NCBI GenBank assembly: GCA_020251025.1
Contig: JADCDI010000075.1
Coordinates: forward strand, 43,147 to 107,146
Direction of reading: 5' to 3'
Length of the DNA stretch: 64,000 nt
Source: Rhodobacter sp.
GTDB lineage: Bacteria > Pseudomonadota > Alphaproteobacteria > Rhodobacterales > Rhodobacteraceae
Shown: piece after piece, positions 8,202 through 17,577 of the stretch
Layout: each line of letters begins with the position of its first letter
How positions within the stretch are numbered: the stretch's first letter is position 1
Made by a program: the position numbers and the translations under genes
The notes under the pieces: generated by a model
The model's database searches: none
What the model was told of the DNA's origin: nothing
Seen by the model: the letters and a program-made list of their open reading frames with translations, nothing else

Positions 8202-9701
8202 ATGCCGGACGGACGATCGGAAGGGGGCAGCGGACCGCGCTTTGGCTTTGACCACAGCTATGCGCGCGACCTGCCCGGGTTTTCGGTGGATTGGGCGGCG
8301 GCGCGGGTGCCCGCGCCGCGCCTGTTCCGGCTGAACCGCGCGCTGGCCCTGGATCTGGGTCTGGACGCCGACCTGCTGGACGGCGCGCCGGGTGCCGGGA
8401 TTTTCAGCGGCAACCTTATGCCGGCGGATGCCCGGCCGGTGGCGCAGGCCTATGCGGGGCACCAGTTCGGCGGATTTTCTCCGCAGCTTGGCGACGGCCG
8501 CGCCCTGCTGCTTGGCGAGGTCACCGACCGCGACGGCCTGCGGCGCGACATTGCGCTGAAAGGGTCCGGACAGACGCCGTTTTCCCGGCGGGGCGACGGC
8601 AAGGCCACCCTGGGCCCCGTGCTGCGGGAATACCTGATCGGCGAGGCCATGCACGCGCTGGGCATCCCCACCACGCGCGCGCTTGCCGCCGTGACCACGG
8701 GCGAGACGGTGCAGCGTGAGACGGCCCTGCCGGGGGCGGTGCTTGCCCGCGTCGCCGCCAGTCACATCCGCGTCGGCACCTTCCAGTTCTTCGCGGCGCG
8801 GGGCGATGTGGACCGCCTGCGCCTGCTGACCGGCTATACCCTGGCGCGGCACTACCCGCATCTGGCAGATGACCCAAACCCGGCGCTTGCCCTGCTGGAC
8901 GCCGTGGTCGGGGCGCAGGCCGCGCTGATTGCCGGATGGATGAGCGTGGGGTTCATTCATGGCGTGATGAACACCGACAACATGACGCTGTCCGGCGAGA
9001 CCATCGATTACGGGCCCTGCGCCTTCATGGATGCCTGTGCGCCGGACACCGTGTTCAGTTCCATCGACCAGACGGGGCGGTATGCCTATGGCAACCAGCC
9101 TGCCATCGGGCAGTGGAATCTGGCGCGGCTGGCGGAAACCCTGGTGCCGCTGATCGACAGCGATGCGGACAGGGCGATTGCGGCGGCAACCGAGGTGCTG
9201 CGCAGCTACGCACCCAGGTACGAGGCGCGGTTTCAATCCATCCTGCGGGCAAAGCTTGGCCTTGTGCGCGATGACCGGGAAGATGCCCTGCTGGTGCAGC
9301 GCCTTCTGGCGCTGATGGAGGCGCAGGCGGCGGACTGGACCCTGACCTTCCGGCGGCTGTCAGATGCCCTGCGCGGGGTGCCAGGGGCGGTGCGCGCGCA
9401 GTTCTCGCAACCCCAAGCCCTTGACGGCTGGCTGGCAGACTGGCGCGCCCGCGTTGAAAGCGGGCCGGGCACGCCTGCGCAACGGGCAGCCGCGATGGAC
9501 AGCGTCAACCCGGCTGTCATCCCGCGCAACCACAGCGTCGAAGCGGCCCTGGACGCGGCGGTTGCCGGCGATGCGGCCCCCTTCGTGGCGCTGCTGTCAG
9601 CCCTGTCGGCCCCCTTTGCCGGGGCGCCGGGGCAGGAACACCTTGCCCTGCCGCCGCCGCCTGCGTTCAGCAAAGGCTTCCGCACCTTCTGCGGCACATG
9701 A
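8202..9701 (+). CDS. selO: Protein adenylyltransferase SelO (YdiU/UPF0061)
   Basis: A 499-residue pseudokinase-fold enzyme that transfers AMP from ATP to Ser/Thr/Tyr of target proteins; in E. coli the targets include redox proteins. Family landmarks in order: AYAGHQFGGFSPQLGDGRA, LKGSGQTPFSRRGDGKA (flipped nucleotide site), REYLIGEAMHALGIPTTRAL, GVMNTDNMTLSGETIDYGP (catalytic Asp/Asn and the Asp of the DFG-like element), and NPAVIPRNHSVEAAL. It ends FCGT; the cysteine lies where selenoprotein O of eukaryotes has selenocysteine-rich ends, so this is a Cys form. It is 22 bp after msrA and is followed at once by a convincing terminator, closing the two-gene unit. Confidence 0.93.
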   Translation: MPDGRSEGGSGPRFGFDHSYARDLPGFSVDWAAARVPAPRLFRLNRALALDLGLDADLLDGAPGAGIFSGNLMPADARPVAQAYAGHQFGGFSPQLGDGRALLLGEVTDRDGLRRDIALKGSGQTPFSRRGDGKATLGPVLREYLIGEAMHALGIPTTRALAAVTTGETVQRETALPGAVLARVAASHIRVGTFQFFAARGDVDRLRLLTGYTLARHYPHLADDPNPALALLDAVVGAQAALIAGWMSVGFIHGVMNTDNMTLSGETIDYGPCAFMDACAPDTVFSSIDQTGRYAYGNQPAIGQWNLARLAETLVPLIDSDADRAIAAATEVLRSYAPRYEARFQSILRAKLGLVRDDREDALLVQRLLALMEAQAADWTLTFRRLSDALRGVPGAVRAQFSQPQALDGWLADWRARVESGPGTPAQRAAAMDSVNPAVIPRNHSVEAALDAAVAGDAAPFVALLSALSAPFAGAPGQEHLALPPPPAFSKGFRTFCGT

Positions 9702-9712
9702 CATCGGCCGCA

Positions 9713-9741
9713 GCCCGGGACGCCCCCTGACCCGGGTTTTT
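9713..9741 (+). terminator. Rho-independent terminator of msrA-selO
   Basis: Arms CCCGGG at 9714-9719 and CCCGGG at 9731-9736 pair around an 11-base loop and are followed by TTTTT (9737-9741). It starts 12 bases after the selO stop and separates that unit from clpP. Confidence 0.7.
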
Positions 9742-9942
9742 CCGTGACGCCGGGGCGGCCTTTTGCGGAATGGGCGAAGGGGTCATCCTTGTTTAACCAA
9801 AGCCGCAATAGTCTGCGCGCGACGCAGGCGGGCAAGGCGGCTGTCCGGGGCGGGGGGGCAGCCCCTTGCGGCCCCCTGCGGGCACAACTAAGAGTCGGGC
9901 AAGACGGCGACGGCACAGATCAGGGACGCGAGGCAGGCCAAG

Positions 9943-10578
9943 ATGAGAGATCCGATCGACACCTATATGAACATGCTTGTCCCGATGGTGGTCGAACAGA
10001 CCAGCCGCGGCGAGCGCGCCTATGACATCTATTCGCGCATGCTCAAGGAACGGATCATCTTCCTGTCCGGTCCTGTGCATGACGGCATGTCGTCGCTGAT
10101 CTGTGCGCAGCTTCTGTTCCTGGAATCGGAAAATCCGTCAAAAGAGATTTCGATGTACATCAACTCGCCCGGCGGCGTTGTCACCAGTGGCCTGTCGATC
10201 TACGACACGATGCAGTATATCAAGCCGAAGGTGTCGACGCTGGTGATCGGGCAGGCGGCCTCGATGGGCTCTCTTTTGCTGACGGCCGGGCATCCGGGCA
10301 TGCGCTTTTCCCTGCCCAACAGCCGCGTCATGGTCCACCAGCCGTCCGGCGGCTATCAGGGACAGGCGACGGACATCATGATCCACGCGCGCGAGACGCA
10401 GAAGCTGAAGGACCGCCTGAACGAAATCTATGTCCGCCATACCGGGCAGCCCATCGAAGCGGTCGAGGCCGCGCTGGAGCGGGACAACTTCATGTCCGCC
10501 GAAGATGCCAGGGCCTGGGGCCTGATCGACGATATTCTGGAAAGCCGCGGCAAGGCGGATGATGCTTCGAAAGGGTGA
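9943..10578 (+). CDS. clpP: ATP-dependent Clp protease proteolytic subunit ClpP
   Basis: Serine protease of 211 residues that forms the double-heptamer chamber partnered by ClpX, encoded next. The catalytic triad is visible: Ser107 in [10 protein letters not shown], His132 in [11 protein letters not shown] and Asp181 in [11 protein letters not shown], with the same spacing as the E. coli Ser97-His122-Asp171 triad. [19 protein letters not shown] is the family's handle-region motif. Start at 9943 follows a purine-rich stretch and gives [14 protein letters not shown], typical for alphaproteobacterial ClpP with a short propeptide. A CCGCCC/GGGCGG hairpin (10582-10604) without a T-run follows the stop, so clpX may be reached by read-through or have its own promoter. 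Confidence 0.96.
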   Translation: MRDPIDTYMNMLVPMVVEQTSRGERAYDIYSRMLKERIIFLSGPVHDGMSSLICAQLLFLESENPSKEISMYINSPGGVVTSGLSIYDTMQYIKPKVSTLVIGQAASMGSLLLTAGHPGMRFSLPNSRVMVHQPSGGYQGQATDIMIHARETQKLKDRLNEIYVRHTGQPIEAVEAALERDNFMSAEDARAWGLIDDILESRGKADDASKG

Positions 10579-10703
10579 ATGCCGCCCGCCCCGTAAATGG
10601 GCGGTGCATGATTTGACATTGTGAAGGCGAAGGGTCTGCCCTAAGCTTTCCCGCAAGGCGCATGTGGCCCGTCGGCCCGATACGAAAGATGGCAGAGGTT
10701 ACG

Positions 10704-11972
10704 ATGGCGAACAACTCGGGCAGCGACAGCAAGAATACCCTTTACTGCTCGTTCTGCGGCAAAAGCCAGCACGAGGTGCGCAAGCTGATTGCGGGTCCGA
10801 CCGTGTTCATCTGCGACGAATGTGTCGAGCTTTGCATGGACATCATCCGCGAGGAAACGAAAACCTCGGGCCTGAAATCTTCGGACGGGGTGCCGACCCC
10901 GCGCGAGATCTGCAAGGTTCTGGATGACTATGTGATCGGCCAGATCCATGCCAAGCGCGTGCTGTCGGTGGCGGTGCACAACCATTACAAACGCCTGAAC
11001 CATTCGTCCAAGACCGATATCGAACTGTCGAAATCCAACATCCTGCTGATCGGCCCGACCGGCTGCGGCAAGACGCTGCTTGCCCAGACGCTGGCGCGGA
11101 TTCTGGATGTTCCCTTCACCATGGCCGATGCCACCACCCTGACCGAAGCCGGTTACGTGGGGGAAGATGTTGAAAACATCATCCTCAAGCTTTTGCAGGC
11201 CAGCGAATACAATGTCGAACGCGCACAGCGCGGCATCGTCTATATTGACGAGGTCGACAAGATTACCCGCAAGTCCGACAACCCGTCGATCACCCGCGAT
11301 GTGTCGGGCGAAGGCGTGCAGCAGGCGCTTTTGAAGATCATGGAAGGCACCATCGCCTCGGTGCCGCCGCAGGGCGGGCGCAAGCATCCGCAGCAGGAAT
11401 TCCTGCAGGTGGATACGACCAATATCCTGTTCATCTGCGGCGGTGCCTTTGCCGGGCTGGAAAAGATCATCGCACAGCGCAACAAGGGCTCCGGCATCGG
11501 CTTTGGTGCCGATGTGAAGGACCCCGATGCGCGGGGGGCGGGCGAGCTGTTCATGGAACTGGAACCGGAAGATCTGCTGAAATTCGGCCTGATCCCCGAA
11601 TTCGTCGGCCGCCTGCCGGTGATCGCGACGCTGACCGACCTTGATGAGGCGGCCCTGGTGACGATCCTGACCGAGCCGAAGAATGCCCTGGTCAAACAGT
11701 ACCAGCGCCTGTTCGAGATCGAGGGTGTCAAGCTGACCTTCACTGCCGATGCCCTTATCGCCATCGCCAAGCGCGCGATCAAGCGCAAGACAGGCGCGCG
11801 GGGCCTGCGGTCGATCATGGAGGATATCCTGCTGGACACCATGTTCGAACTGCCCGGACGGGACGGCGTGGAAGAGGTGGTCGTGAACGAAGAAGCCGTC
11901 AAAAGCGGGGTGAAGCCGCTGCTGATTTTCACCGAAACGTCGAAAAGCAAGGAAAAAGCCTCGGCAAGATGA
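10704..11972 (+). CDS. clpX: ATP-dependent Clp protease ATP-binding subunit ClpX
   Basis: AAA+ unfoldase of 422 residues, the usual ClpX length. The N-terminal zinc-binding domain has YCSFCGKSQ and [10 protein letters not shown] (four cysteines). Walker A is GPTGCGKT, the pore loop GYVGEDVE, Walker [11 protein letters not shown], and the sensor/C-terminal region [18 protein letters not shown]. The ATG at 10704 is preferred over an upstream in-frame ATG because AGAGG lies 7-8 bases ahead and the protein then begins MANNSG, as in relatives. A TTGACA at 10613-10618 upstream resembles a -35 but has no good -10 at the right distance. It supplies unfolded substrates to ClpP. Confidence 0.96.
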   Translation: MANNSGSDSKNTLYCSFCGKSQHEVRKLIAGPTVFICDECVELCMDIIREETKTSGLKSSDGVPTPREICKVLDDYVIGQIHAKRVLSVAVHNHYKRLNHSSKTDIELSKSNILLIGPTGCGKTLLAQTLARILDVPFTMADATTLTEAGYVGEDVENIILKLLQASEYNVERAQRGIVYIDEVDKITRKSDNPSITRDVSGEGVQQALLKIMEGTIASVPPQGGRKHPQQEFLQVDTTNILFICGGAFAGLEKIIAQRNKGSGIGFGADVKDPDARGAGELFMELEPEDLLKFGLIPEFVGRLPVIATLTDLDEAALVTILTEPKNALVKQYQRLFEIEGVKLTFTADALIAIAKRAIKRKTGARGLRSIMEDILLDTMFELPGRDGVEEVVVNEEAVKSGVKPLLIFTETSKSKEKASAR

Positions 11973-12157
11973 TCTGTCCGGGGTTTGTGCGCGATCAGGA
12001 CATCGGCCATCTGCCGGGGTCGCGCCGCAGGCCGGTCCGGGACTGTGCCCTGGCGAAACACCGACAGACCGGGCCTTGCGCCGCCAGTGCCGGTTCTTCC
12101 CCCTAGACCTTGCCACCGCCTTCGGCCATATCAGGGCAAACATCCGGAGACCGCGCC

Positions 12158-12532
12158 ATGTCCTTTCTCAAACGCCTGCTGACATGGTGGAACAGCCAGA
12201 CGCTGGGCACCCAGATTTTCACGGCGCGTCGCGGCGTGAAGGTGGGCGAAGACGCGCAGGGCAACATCTATTACCGGACGTCAGACGACAGGAAGCGCTG
12301 GGTCATCTACAACGGTGAAATGGAAGCAAGCCGCGTCAGCGCCGATTGGCATGGCTGGCTGCACTTCACCCGGGATCAGACACCTGTCGAAGCGCCGCCG
12401 AAAAAGAAGGCCTGGGAAAAGCCCCATCAGGAAAATCTGACCGGAACGGTGGCCGCCTATGCGCCCCCCGGTTCGATCCGCAGGCCCGATCCGGTGGCGC
12501 GGCGCGATTACGAGGCATGGCAACCGGAATAA
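12158..12532 (+). CDS. NDUFA12-like NADH:ubiquinone oxidoreductase accessory subunit (B17.2 family)
   Basis: A 124-residue homologue of the mitochondrial Complex I subunit NDUFA12, one of the few supernumerary subunits shared by alphaproteobacteria and mitochondria. It opens [18 protein letters not shown] and has the family block [19 protein letters not shown] followed by [14 protein letters not shown], then a basic proline-rich tail ending [14 protein letters not shown]. An ATG at 12158 with CCGGAGA ahead fits this start. It lies 10 kb from the nuo operon and overlaps mlaD by one base (TAATG at 12530-12534), so it is co-expressed with lipid transport rather than with nuo. Confidence 0.88.
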   Translation: MSFLKRLLTWWNSQTLGTQIFTARRGVKVGEDAQGNIYYRTSDDRKRWVIYNGEMEASRVSADWHGWLHFTRDQTPVEAPPKKKAWEKPHQENLTGTVAAYAPPGSIRRPDPVARRDYEAWQPE

Positions 12533-12999
12533 TGGCCGAGAATCTGTCAGAAGTCATTGCAGGCGCTGCGGTTCTGGCCGCAGCCGCCGGTTTTCTGGTT
12601 TATGCCGGGCAAAGCACCGGCTTTACCGGCAATGCCGCCAGTTATCCGCTGGTCGCCAGCTTCCGTTCGGTCGATGGGGTGATGGTGGGCACCGATGTGC
12701 GTCTTGCCGGCGTCAAGGTGGGCACCGTGACGGCGCTGGAGCTTAATCCGCAAACCTTCTTTGCCGATGCCACGATTTCGGTGCGCAATGACGTGCTGAT
12801 CCCCGATGACAGCACCGTTCTGGTCTCGTCCGAGGGTTTGCTGGGGGGCAGCTTTATCGAATTGCAGCCGGGCGGGTCCCTGGAAAACCTTGGTCCGGGC
12901 GACGAGATCGAGGACACGCAAGGGGCCGTCAGCGTGATTGCCCTGCTGATGAAATTCGTCGGCGGATCAGGGTCGCAAACCCCCGCACCCGCCGAATGA
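12532..12999 (+). CDS. mlaD: Outer-membrane lipid asymmetry protein MlaD (MCE domain)
   Basis: Periplasmic phospholipid-binding component of the Mla retrograde transport system, 155 residues. One N-terminal membrane anchor (residues about 5-24) is followed by a single MCE domain: YPLVASFRSVDGVMVGTDVR, LAGVKVGTVTAL, and VSSEGLLGGSFIELQPGG. The C-terminus ends with a short Ser/Pro tail. The ATG at 12532 overlaps the NDUFA12 stop; another in-frame ATG 18 bases upstream is possible. No mlaE or mlaF is beside it, so the rest of the transporter must be elsewhere, as is common in this group. The next gene is joined by ATGA overlap. Confidence 0.88.
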   Translation: MAENLSEVIAGAAVLAAAAGFLVYAGQSTGFTGNAASYPLVASFRSVDGVMVGTDVRLAGVKVGTVTALELNPQTFFADATISVRNDVLIPDDSTVLVSSEGLLGGSFIELQPGGSLENLGPGDEIEDTQGAVSVIALLMKFVGGSGSQTPAPAE

Positions 13000-13373
13000 C
13001 GCGCCTTGCCCTTTTGCTGTGCGTTCTGGCCCAGCCGGCCCTCGCGCAGACAACGGCCATTGCCCAGGCCCCGGGCGGTGTTGTGCGCTGGCTTGACAAG
13101 GTGTCGGGCGATCTGGCGGACATCGACCTGGCCCGGGGTCAAAGCGTGGTCAAGGGCAGGCTGACCATCCAGCTTGACGAATGCCGCTATCCCTATGACG
13201 ACCCGGCATCGAATGCCTATGCCCATCTGACCGTGGTTGACAGCCTGAACCAGAACACGCCCGTCTTTTCCGGCTGGATGATTGCCAGCAGTCCGGCGCT
13301 GAGCGCGATGGACCATCCGCGCTATGACGTGTGGATATTGCGCTGCGATACCGATACGGCCGTGGGCGAATAG
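12996..13373 (+). CDS. DUF2155 domain-containing exported protein
   Basis: Small exported protein of 125 residues. An obvious signal peptide (MTRLALLLCVLAQPALA, cleavage before QTT) precedes a DUF2155 domain with the typical VRWLDKVSGDLADIDLARGQ, LTIQLDECRYP and VFSGWMIASSPALSAMDHPRYDVWILRC. Two cysteines in the mature part could form a disulfide. Function is unknown; relatives sit beside Mla and envelope genes, which fits its coupling to mlaD here (ATGA at 12996-12999). Its 3' end overlaps the convergent aat gene by 52 bp, an unusually long convergent overlap. Confidence 0.85.
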   Translation: MTRLALLLCVLAQPALAQTTAIAQAPGGVVRWLDKVSGDLADIDLARGQSVVKGRLTIQLDECRYPYDDPASNAYAHLTVVDSLNQNTPVFSGWMIASSPALSAMDHPRYDVWILRCDTDTAVGE

Positions 13374-13966
13374 CCGGGCGGATCAAAGGTTGCCGTCTGG
13401 CGCAGCGCCGCAGCCAAAAGGGTGCGGTATTCGGCGCGGCTGATCTCGACCGCGCCAAGGGATGCCAGATGCGCGGTCAGGAACTGCGTGTCAAACAGCA
13501 TGAAGCCGCCCGCGCGCAACCGGTCCACCAGCCAGGCAAGGGCCAGTTTTGACGCATCCCTGCGGCGCGAGAACATGCTTTCACCGAAAAATGCGGCACC
13601 CAGCGCCACGCCGTAGACGCCGCCGATCAGCGCATCCGCGTCCCAGACCTCCAGCGAATGGGCATAACCGGCCCTGTGCAGGGCAAGGTAAAGCGAAAAG
13701 ATGTCGTCGTTGATCCAGGTTTCGTCCCGCCCGGCACAGCCCTGAACCACGCCGGCAAAGTCGCTGTCGGTCCGGATTGCATAATCCGCACGCAGCAGGC
13801 GACGCCGCAGGGACCGGGAAATGTGGAACCGGTCCAGGGGAATGACGCCGCGCCGCTTCGGGTCGATCCAGCGGATCGACGGATCGTCGCGGCTTTCCGC
13901 CATGGGAAAGATGCCGGCCGCATAGGCCCGCAGCAGGATATCGGGCGTGATCGCCGGGCCTGTCAT
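13322..13966 (-). CDS. aat: Leucyl/phenylalanyl-tRNA--protein transferase Aat
   Basis: Adds Leu or Phe to proteins with N-terminal Arg or Lys, marking them for ClpAP in the N-end rule pathway. The 214-residue protein begins ITPDILLRAYAAGIFPMAE, with WIDPKRRGVIPL, then SLEVWDADALIGGVYGVALG and FFGESMFSRRRDASKLAL, all diagnostic of Aat, and FMLFDTQFLTAHLASLGA near the end. The ATG at 13966 is where family similarity begins. The last 17 codons overlap the DUF2155 gene on the other strand. It follows accC on the same strand with about 50 bp between, as in related genomes. Confidence 0.93.
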   Translation of the reverse strand: MTGPAITPDILLRAYAAGIFPMAESRDDPSIRWIDPKRRGVIPLDRFHISRSLRRRLLRADYAIRTDSDFAGVVQGCAGRDETWINDDIFSLYLALHRAGYAHSLEVWDADALIGGVYGVALGAAFFGESMFSRRRDASKLALAWLVDRLRAGGFMLFDTQFLTAHLASLGAVEISRAEYRTLLAAALRQTATFDPPGYSPTAVSVSQRNIHTS

Positions 13967-14015
13967 GCCGGGGGGCGGCCCGGTCCGGACCGCCCGGCGA
14001 TGATGCCCGTCCCGG

Positions 14016-15362
14016 TCAGCCAAGCTGCCTTGCCAGCCATTTTTCCAGCCAGTGGATGTTGTAATCCCCGTTCTGGATGTCCGGCTCTGCCAGCAGGGCA
14101 TGGAACAGCGGCACCGTGGTTTCGACACCGTCCACGATCAGCTCGCCCAGCGCCCGGCGCAACCGTGCCAGCGCTTCGGGCCGGTCGCGCCCGTGGACAA
14201 TCAGCTTGCCGATCAGGCTGTCGTAATAGGGCGGAATCGAATAGCCGCCGTAGAGTGCCGAATCCATCCGCACCCCCAGGCCCCCCGGTGCGTGAAACAC
14301 CTTCACCCTGCCGGGACAGGGCGCGAAGTTCGGCAGCTTTTCGGCGTTGATCCGCACTTCTATGGCATGGCCGCTGATTTCCAGTTCGTCTTGCGTGAAC
14401 GACATCGGCAGGCCTGCGGCGACACGGATCTGCTCGCGCACCAGATCAACGCCAAAGACCGCCTCTGTCACCGGATGCTCGACCTGCAGGCGCGTGTTCA
14501 TCTCGATGAAGTAGAACTGGCCATCCTCGAACAGGAATTCGACAGTGCCCGCCCCGATGTAGTTGATCCGGGCGACCGCATCGGCACAGACCTTGCCGAT
14601 CCGCGCGCGCATCGCACCGGTGATCGCCGGCCCCGGCGCTTCTTCGAACACCTTCTGGTGGCGGCGCTGCAGGGAACAGTCGCGCTCGCCCAGGTGCACC
14701 GCATTTCCCTTGCCGTCGCCGAAGACCTGGATCTCGATGTGACGCGGGCGCTGCAGGTATTTCTCGATATAGACCTCGTCATTGCCAAAGGCCGCCTTGG
14801 CTTCGGACCGGGCGGTGCGGAAGGCAATTTCCAGATCTGACGCCGTCTGCGCCACCTTCATGCCGCGCCCGCCGCCGCCCGCCGTGGCCTTGATGATCAC
14901 CGGATAGCCGATGGACGCCGCAATCGCGCTGGCACTTTCGAAATCCGCAACCCCGCCGTCCGATCCCGGCACGACCGGAATGCCAAGGGCCTTTGCGGTC
15001 TCCTTGGCGGTGATCTTGTCGCCCATGATGCGGATATGTTCGGCCGAGGGGCCGATGAAGACGATGTCATGATCTTCCAGCGCCTGGGCGAAGGCCGCGT
15101 TTTCGCTCAGAAAGCCATATCCCGGATGGACCGCGTCCGCCCCGGTGATCTCGCAGGCGGAAATGATTGCGGCCTTGTTCAGATAGCTTTCTGCGGAAGG
15201 GGCAGGTCCGATACACACGCTTTCGTCAGCCATACGCACATGCATGGCATCGGCATCGGCCGTGGAATGCACCGCGACCGAGGTGATGCCCATTTCGCGG
15301 CAGGCACGGATCACGCGCAGCGCGATCTCGCCGCGATTGGCGATCAGGATCTTGTCGAACAT
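14016..15362 (-). CDS. accC: Acetyl-CoA carboxylase, biotin carboxylase subunit AccC
   Basis: ATP-grasp enzyme of 448 residues that carboxylates biotin on AccB using ATP and bicarbonate, the first step of fatty acid synthesis. It opens [20 protein letters not shown], contains the ATP-binding glycine loop [30 protein letters not shown], the [18 protein letters not shown] stretch and [16 protein letters not shown] with the catalytic glutamate and arginine. The start at 15362 is the standard one; nine extra in-frame codons upstream have no family support. It is 23 bp after accB, the normal accBC operon. Confidence 0.97.
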   Translation of the reverse strand: MFDKILIANRGEIALRVIRACREMGITSVAVHSTADADAMHVRMADESVCIGPAPSAESYLNKAAIISACEITGADAVHPGYGFLSENAAFAQALEDHDIVFIGPSAEHIRIMGDKITAKETAKALGIPVVPGSDGGVADFESASAIAASIGYPVIIKATAGGGGRGMKVAQTASDLEIAFRTARSEAKAAFGNDEVYIEKYLQRPRHIEIQVFGDGKGNAVHLGERDCSLQRRHQKVFEEAPGPAITGAMRARIGKVCADAVARINYIGAGTVEFLFEDGQFYFIEMNTRLQVEHPVTEAVFGVDLVREQIRVAAGLPMSFTQDELEISGHAIEVRINAEKLPNFAPCPGRVKVFHAPGGLGVRMDSALYGGYSIPPYYDSLIGKLIVHGRDRPEALARLRRALGELIVDGVETTVPLFHALLAEPDIQNGDYNIHWLEKWLARQLG

Positions 15363-15385
15363 CGGGGCCCTGTCCTTTGCCGCGC

Positions 15386-15895
15386 TCATTCGATGATCAT
15401 CAGCGGGGCGCCGTATTCCACAGGGCTGCCATCCTCGACGACGATGCGGCGCACCGTTCCCGCGCGTGGCGCCGGGATATGATTCATGGTCTTCATCGCC
15501 TCGATGATCAGAACCGTCTGGCCTTCGCTTACCTGCGTGCCAATGGCCACAAAGGGCGTCGCCCCCGGTTCGGCAGACAGATAGACCGTGCCCACCATCG
15601 GCGAGGTGACGGCACCCGGATGCTGTGCCGGATCATCGGTTCCGGGCGCAGCGGGGGCCGCCGCCGGCCCGGGGGCATATGGCGCGGGTGCATGGGGCGC
15701 GGGTGCCTGGGGCAGCGGGGCATGGGCGGCCGAATGGGTGGCGACGATATTCGCCTGCTTGACCACCCGGACATCAAGGCTGTCATCCTCGCCATATTCG
15801 CGCTTTACCGAAAGCTCGGTCAGACCGTTCTTGTTCAGCAACTCGGCAAGCGCCTGGATAAAGGCGACGTCCGCGTCGGTGGATTGTTTGCTCAT
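15386..15895 (-). CDS. accB: Acetyl-CoA carboxylase biotin carboxyl carrier protein AccB
   Basis: Carrier of the carboxybiotin, 169 residues. The C-terminal biotinyl domain has EAMKTMNHI with the biotinylated Lys135 and the protruding-thumb region typical of AccB. The N-terminal 50 residues form the BC-binding segment and are joined by a long Ala/Pro-rich flexible linker (about residues 52-93, with repeated HAPxPxAP units) that lets the domain swing between active sites. Biotinylation would be done by BirA, encoded at 42.5 kb here. A promoter candidate lies 87-115 bp upstream. Confidence 0.96.
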   Translation of the reverse strand: MSKQSTDADVAFIQALAELLNKNGLTELSVKREYGEDDSLDVRVVKQANIVATHSAAHAPLPQAPAPHAPAPYAPGPAAAPAAPGTDDPAQHPGAVTSPMVGTVYLSAEPGATPFVAIGTQVSEGQTVLIIEAMKTMNHIPAPRAGTVRRIVVEDGSPVEYGAPLMIIE

Positions 15896-15981
15896 GCCGT
15901 CCTCTGAGGGGTTCTTTTGCTGGCTTTCGGTGTTTGGTCCTGCACGGTCCCCGCAGGCAGGGCGAAGCCATGGATGGCAAG

Positions 15982-16010
15982 CTTATACGCGACGGCGTCC
16001 GGGGTGAAAA
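15982..16010 (-). promoter_or_regulatory. Candidate promoter for accBC
   Basis: Read on the minus strand, TTTTCA (16010-16005), a 17-base spacer and TATAAG (15987-15982) stand about 90 bp ahead of the accB ATG, in the divergent accB/preT gap. Four of six bases match each sigma-70 hexamer and the spacing is ideal; no operator is recognisable. Confidence 0.45.
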
Positions 16011-16170
16011 GCGCCAGTTGCAGGGCGGCCGAAGGGGGGAAACTGCCTGAATCCCGGGCAGATCCCATCAAAAGCGGGGGCACCCCCGGCTGCGGAAAAT
16101 TTACCGTTTGATAAAAAAACCTGCCTGTGGCAGCCTTTCGGGCAAAGGCCATTGCCATTGGGGGTGCATC

Positions 16171-17511
16171 TTGTCCAACAGCCCGCTTACGCCCGGCGTG
16201 GTGCCGGGGCGCCTGCCCGCCGCAAGCTACCGCGCAAACTTCGCCGACAAGGAGCCTGCCCTTGACCGGCATGAGGCCCATGTTGCGGCGGACCGCTGCT
16301 ATTTCTGCCATGATGCGCCCTGCATCACGGCCTGTCCCACCTCGATCGACATTCCCTTGTTCATCCGCCAGATCGCCACGGGCACGCCCGAGGCGGCGGC
16401 GCGCACGATCTTCGCGCAGAATATCCTGGGCGGCATGTGCGCCCGCGTCTGTCCGACGGAACAGCTTTGCGAAGAAGCCTGCGTGCGCGAGGCCGCCGAA
16501 GGCAAGCCTGTGGAAATCGGCCGGTTGCAGCGCTTTGCCACCGACAGTCTGATGGCTCAGGGCGTGCACCCCTTTGCCCGCAGCGCCCCCACCGGCAAGC
16601 GGGTGGCCGTTGTCGGTGCGGGCCCGGCCGGTCTTTCTGCGGCCCACCGGCTGGCCCTGCATGGCCATGAGGTCACGCTTTATGACGCCCGGCCAAAGGC
16701 GGGCGGGCTGAACGAATATGGCATCGCCGCCTACAAGTCCCCCGACGGCTTTGCCCAGGCCGAGGTGAACTGGCTTTTGTCCATCGGGGGCATCCGCGTG
16801 GAAACCGGCCGCGCGCTGGGGCACGACCTGACGCTGGATGATCTGCGGGCGTCTTTCGACGCGGTGTTTCTGGGCATCGGCCTTGCGGGCGTCAATGCCC
16901 TGCGCGCCGAAGGCGAAGACCGCAGCCATGTTCAGGACGCCGTCGATTTCATCGCCACCCTGCGCCAGTGCGAAGACAAGGCCAGCCTGCCCATCGGCCG
17001 TGACGTGGTGGTGATCGGCGGCGGCATGACGGCGGTTGACGCGGCGGTGCAGTCAAAGCTTCTGGGGGCCGAGACGGTGACGATCGTCTATCGCCGCGGG
17101 CAGGATCAGATGAGCGCGTCGGGGCATGAGCAATCCCATGCCACCTCAAGGGGCGTGCGGATCATCACCGGGGCGGCACCGCTGCGGGTGCTGGGCAACG
17201 GCGCGGTGACGGGCGTGGAATTCGCCTATACCGCCGATGGCCCCGATGGCCTGCGCCTGACGCCTGAGACCTTTGTGCTCAAGGCCGATCAGGTCTTCAA
17301 GGCGATTGGCCAGACCCTGCGCGGCGCGCCGGCGGCGCTGCGGCTGGACGGCGGCAAGATCGCCGTCACCGGGGCCGGGCGGACAACGCTGCCCGGCGTC
17401 TGGGCGGGTGGGGACTGTGCGGCGGGCGGCAATGACCTGACCGTGACGGCCGTTGCCGAAGGCCGCGATGCGGCGGAAGATATCCATGCAGCGCTGATGG
17501 ACGCACCATGA
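16171..17511 (+). CDS. preT: NAD-dependent dihydropyrimidine dehydrogenase subunit PreT
   Basis: Flavoprotein subunit of the PreTA dihydropyrimidine dehydrogenase, which reduces uracil and thymine with NADH. It resembles the GltD/DPD N-terminal half: an Fe-S region with CYFCHDAPCITACPTSID and GGMCARVCPTEQLCEEAC, then an FAD dinucleotide fold VAVVGAGPAGLSAAHRLAL and an NAD fold VVVIGGGMTAVDAAVQSK, ending GVWAGGDCAAGGNDLTVTAV. No ATG opens the frame; TTG at 16171 has GGGGG six bases ahead and gives MSNSPLTPG, giving 446 residues. TTG at 16108 is a weaker alternative. A DedA-family gene separates it from preA. Confidence 0.9.
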   Translation: MSNSPLTPGVVPGRLPAASYRANFADKEPALDRHEAHVAADRCYFCHDAPCITACPTSIDIPLFIRQIATGTPEAAARTIFAQNILGGMCARVCPTEQLCEEACVREAAEGKPVEIGRLQRFATDSLMAQGVHPFARSAPTGKRVAVVGAGPAGLSAAHRLALHGHEVTLYDARPKAGGLNEYGIAAYKSPDGFAQAEVNWLLSIGGIRVETGRALGHDLTLDDLRASFDAVFLGIGLAGVNALRAEGEDRSHVQDAVDFIATLRQCEDKASLPIGRDVVVIGGGMTAVDAAVQSKLLGAETVTIVYRRGQDQMSASGHEQSHATSRGVRIITGAAPLRVLGNGAVTGVEFAYTADGPDGLRLTPETFVLKADQVFKAIGQTLRGAPAALRLDGGKIAVTGAGRTTLPGVWAGGDCAAGGNDLTVTAVAEGRDAAEDIHAALMDAP

Positions 17512-17577
17512 CCGCAGCCGCTTGCAGCTTTGCCGCAGGGCCGCTAGGCAGCGGGGTGTCATCGCCAGGGTCATTGC

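Noticed and set aside
10613..10646. A TTGACA box before clpX as a promoter
   Set aside because: The -35 is perfect but no acceptable -10 occurs at 16-18 bp; left as a remark in the clpX entry.
12469..12480. A GGTTCGATCC string resembling a tRNA T-loop
   Set aside because: It lies inside the NDUFA12-like coding sequence and no cloverleaf can be drawn around it.
15892..16929. A 345-codon minus-strand frame across the accB/preT gap and preT
   Set aside because: Composition is that of an antisense shadow and it overlaps the accB start and most of preT.
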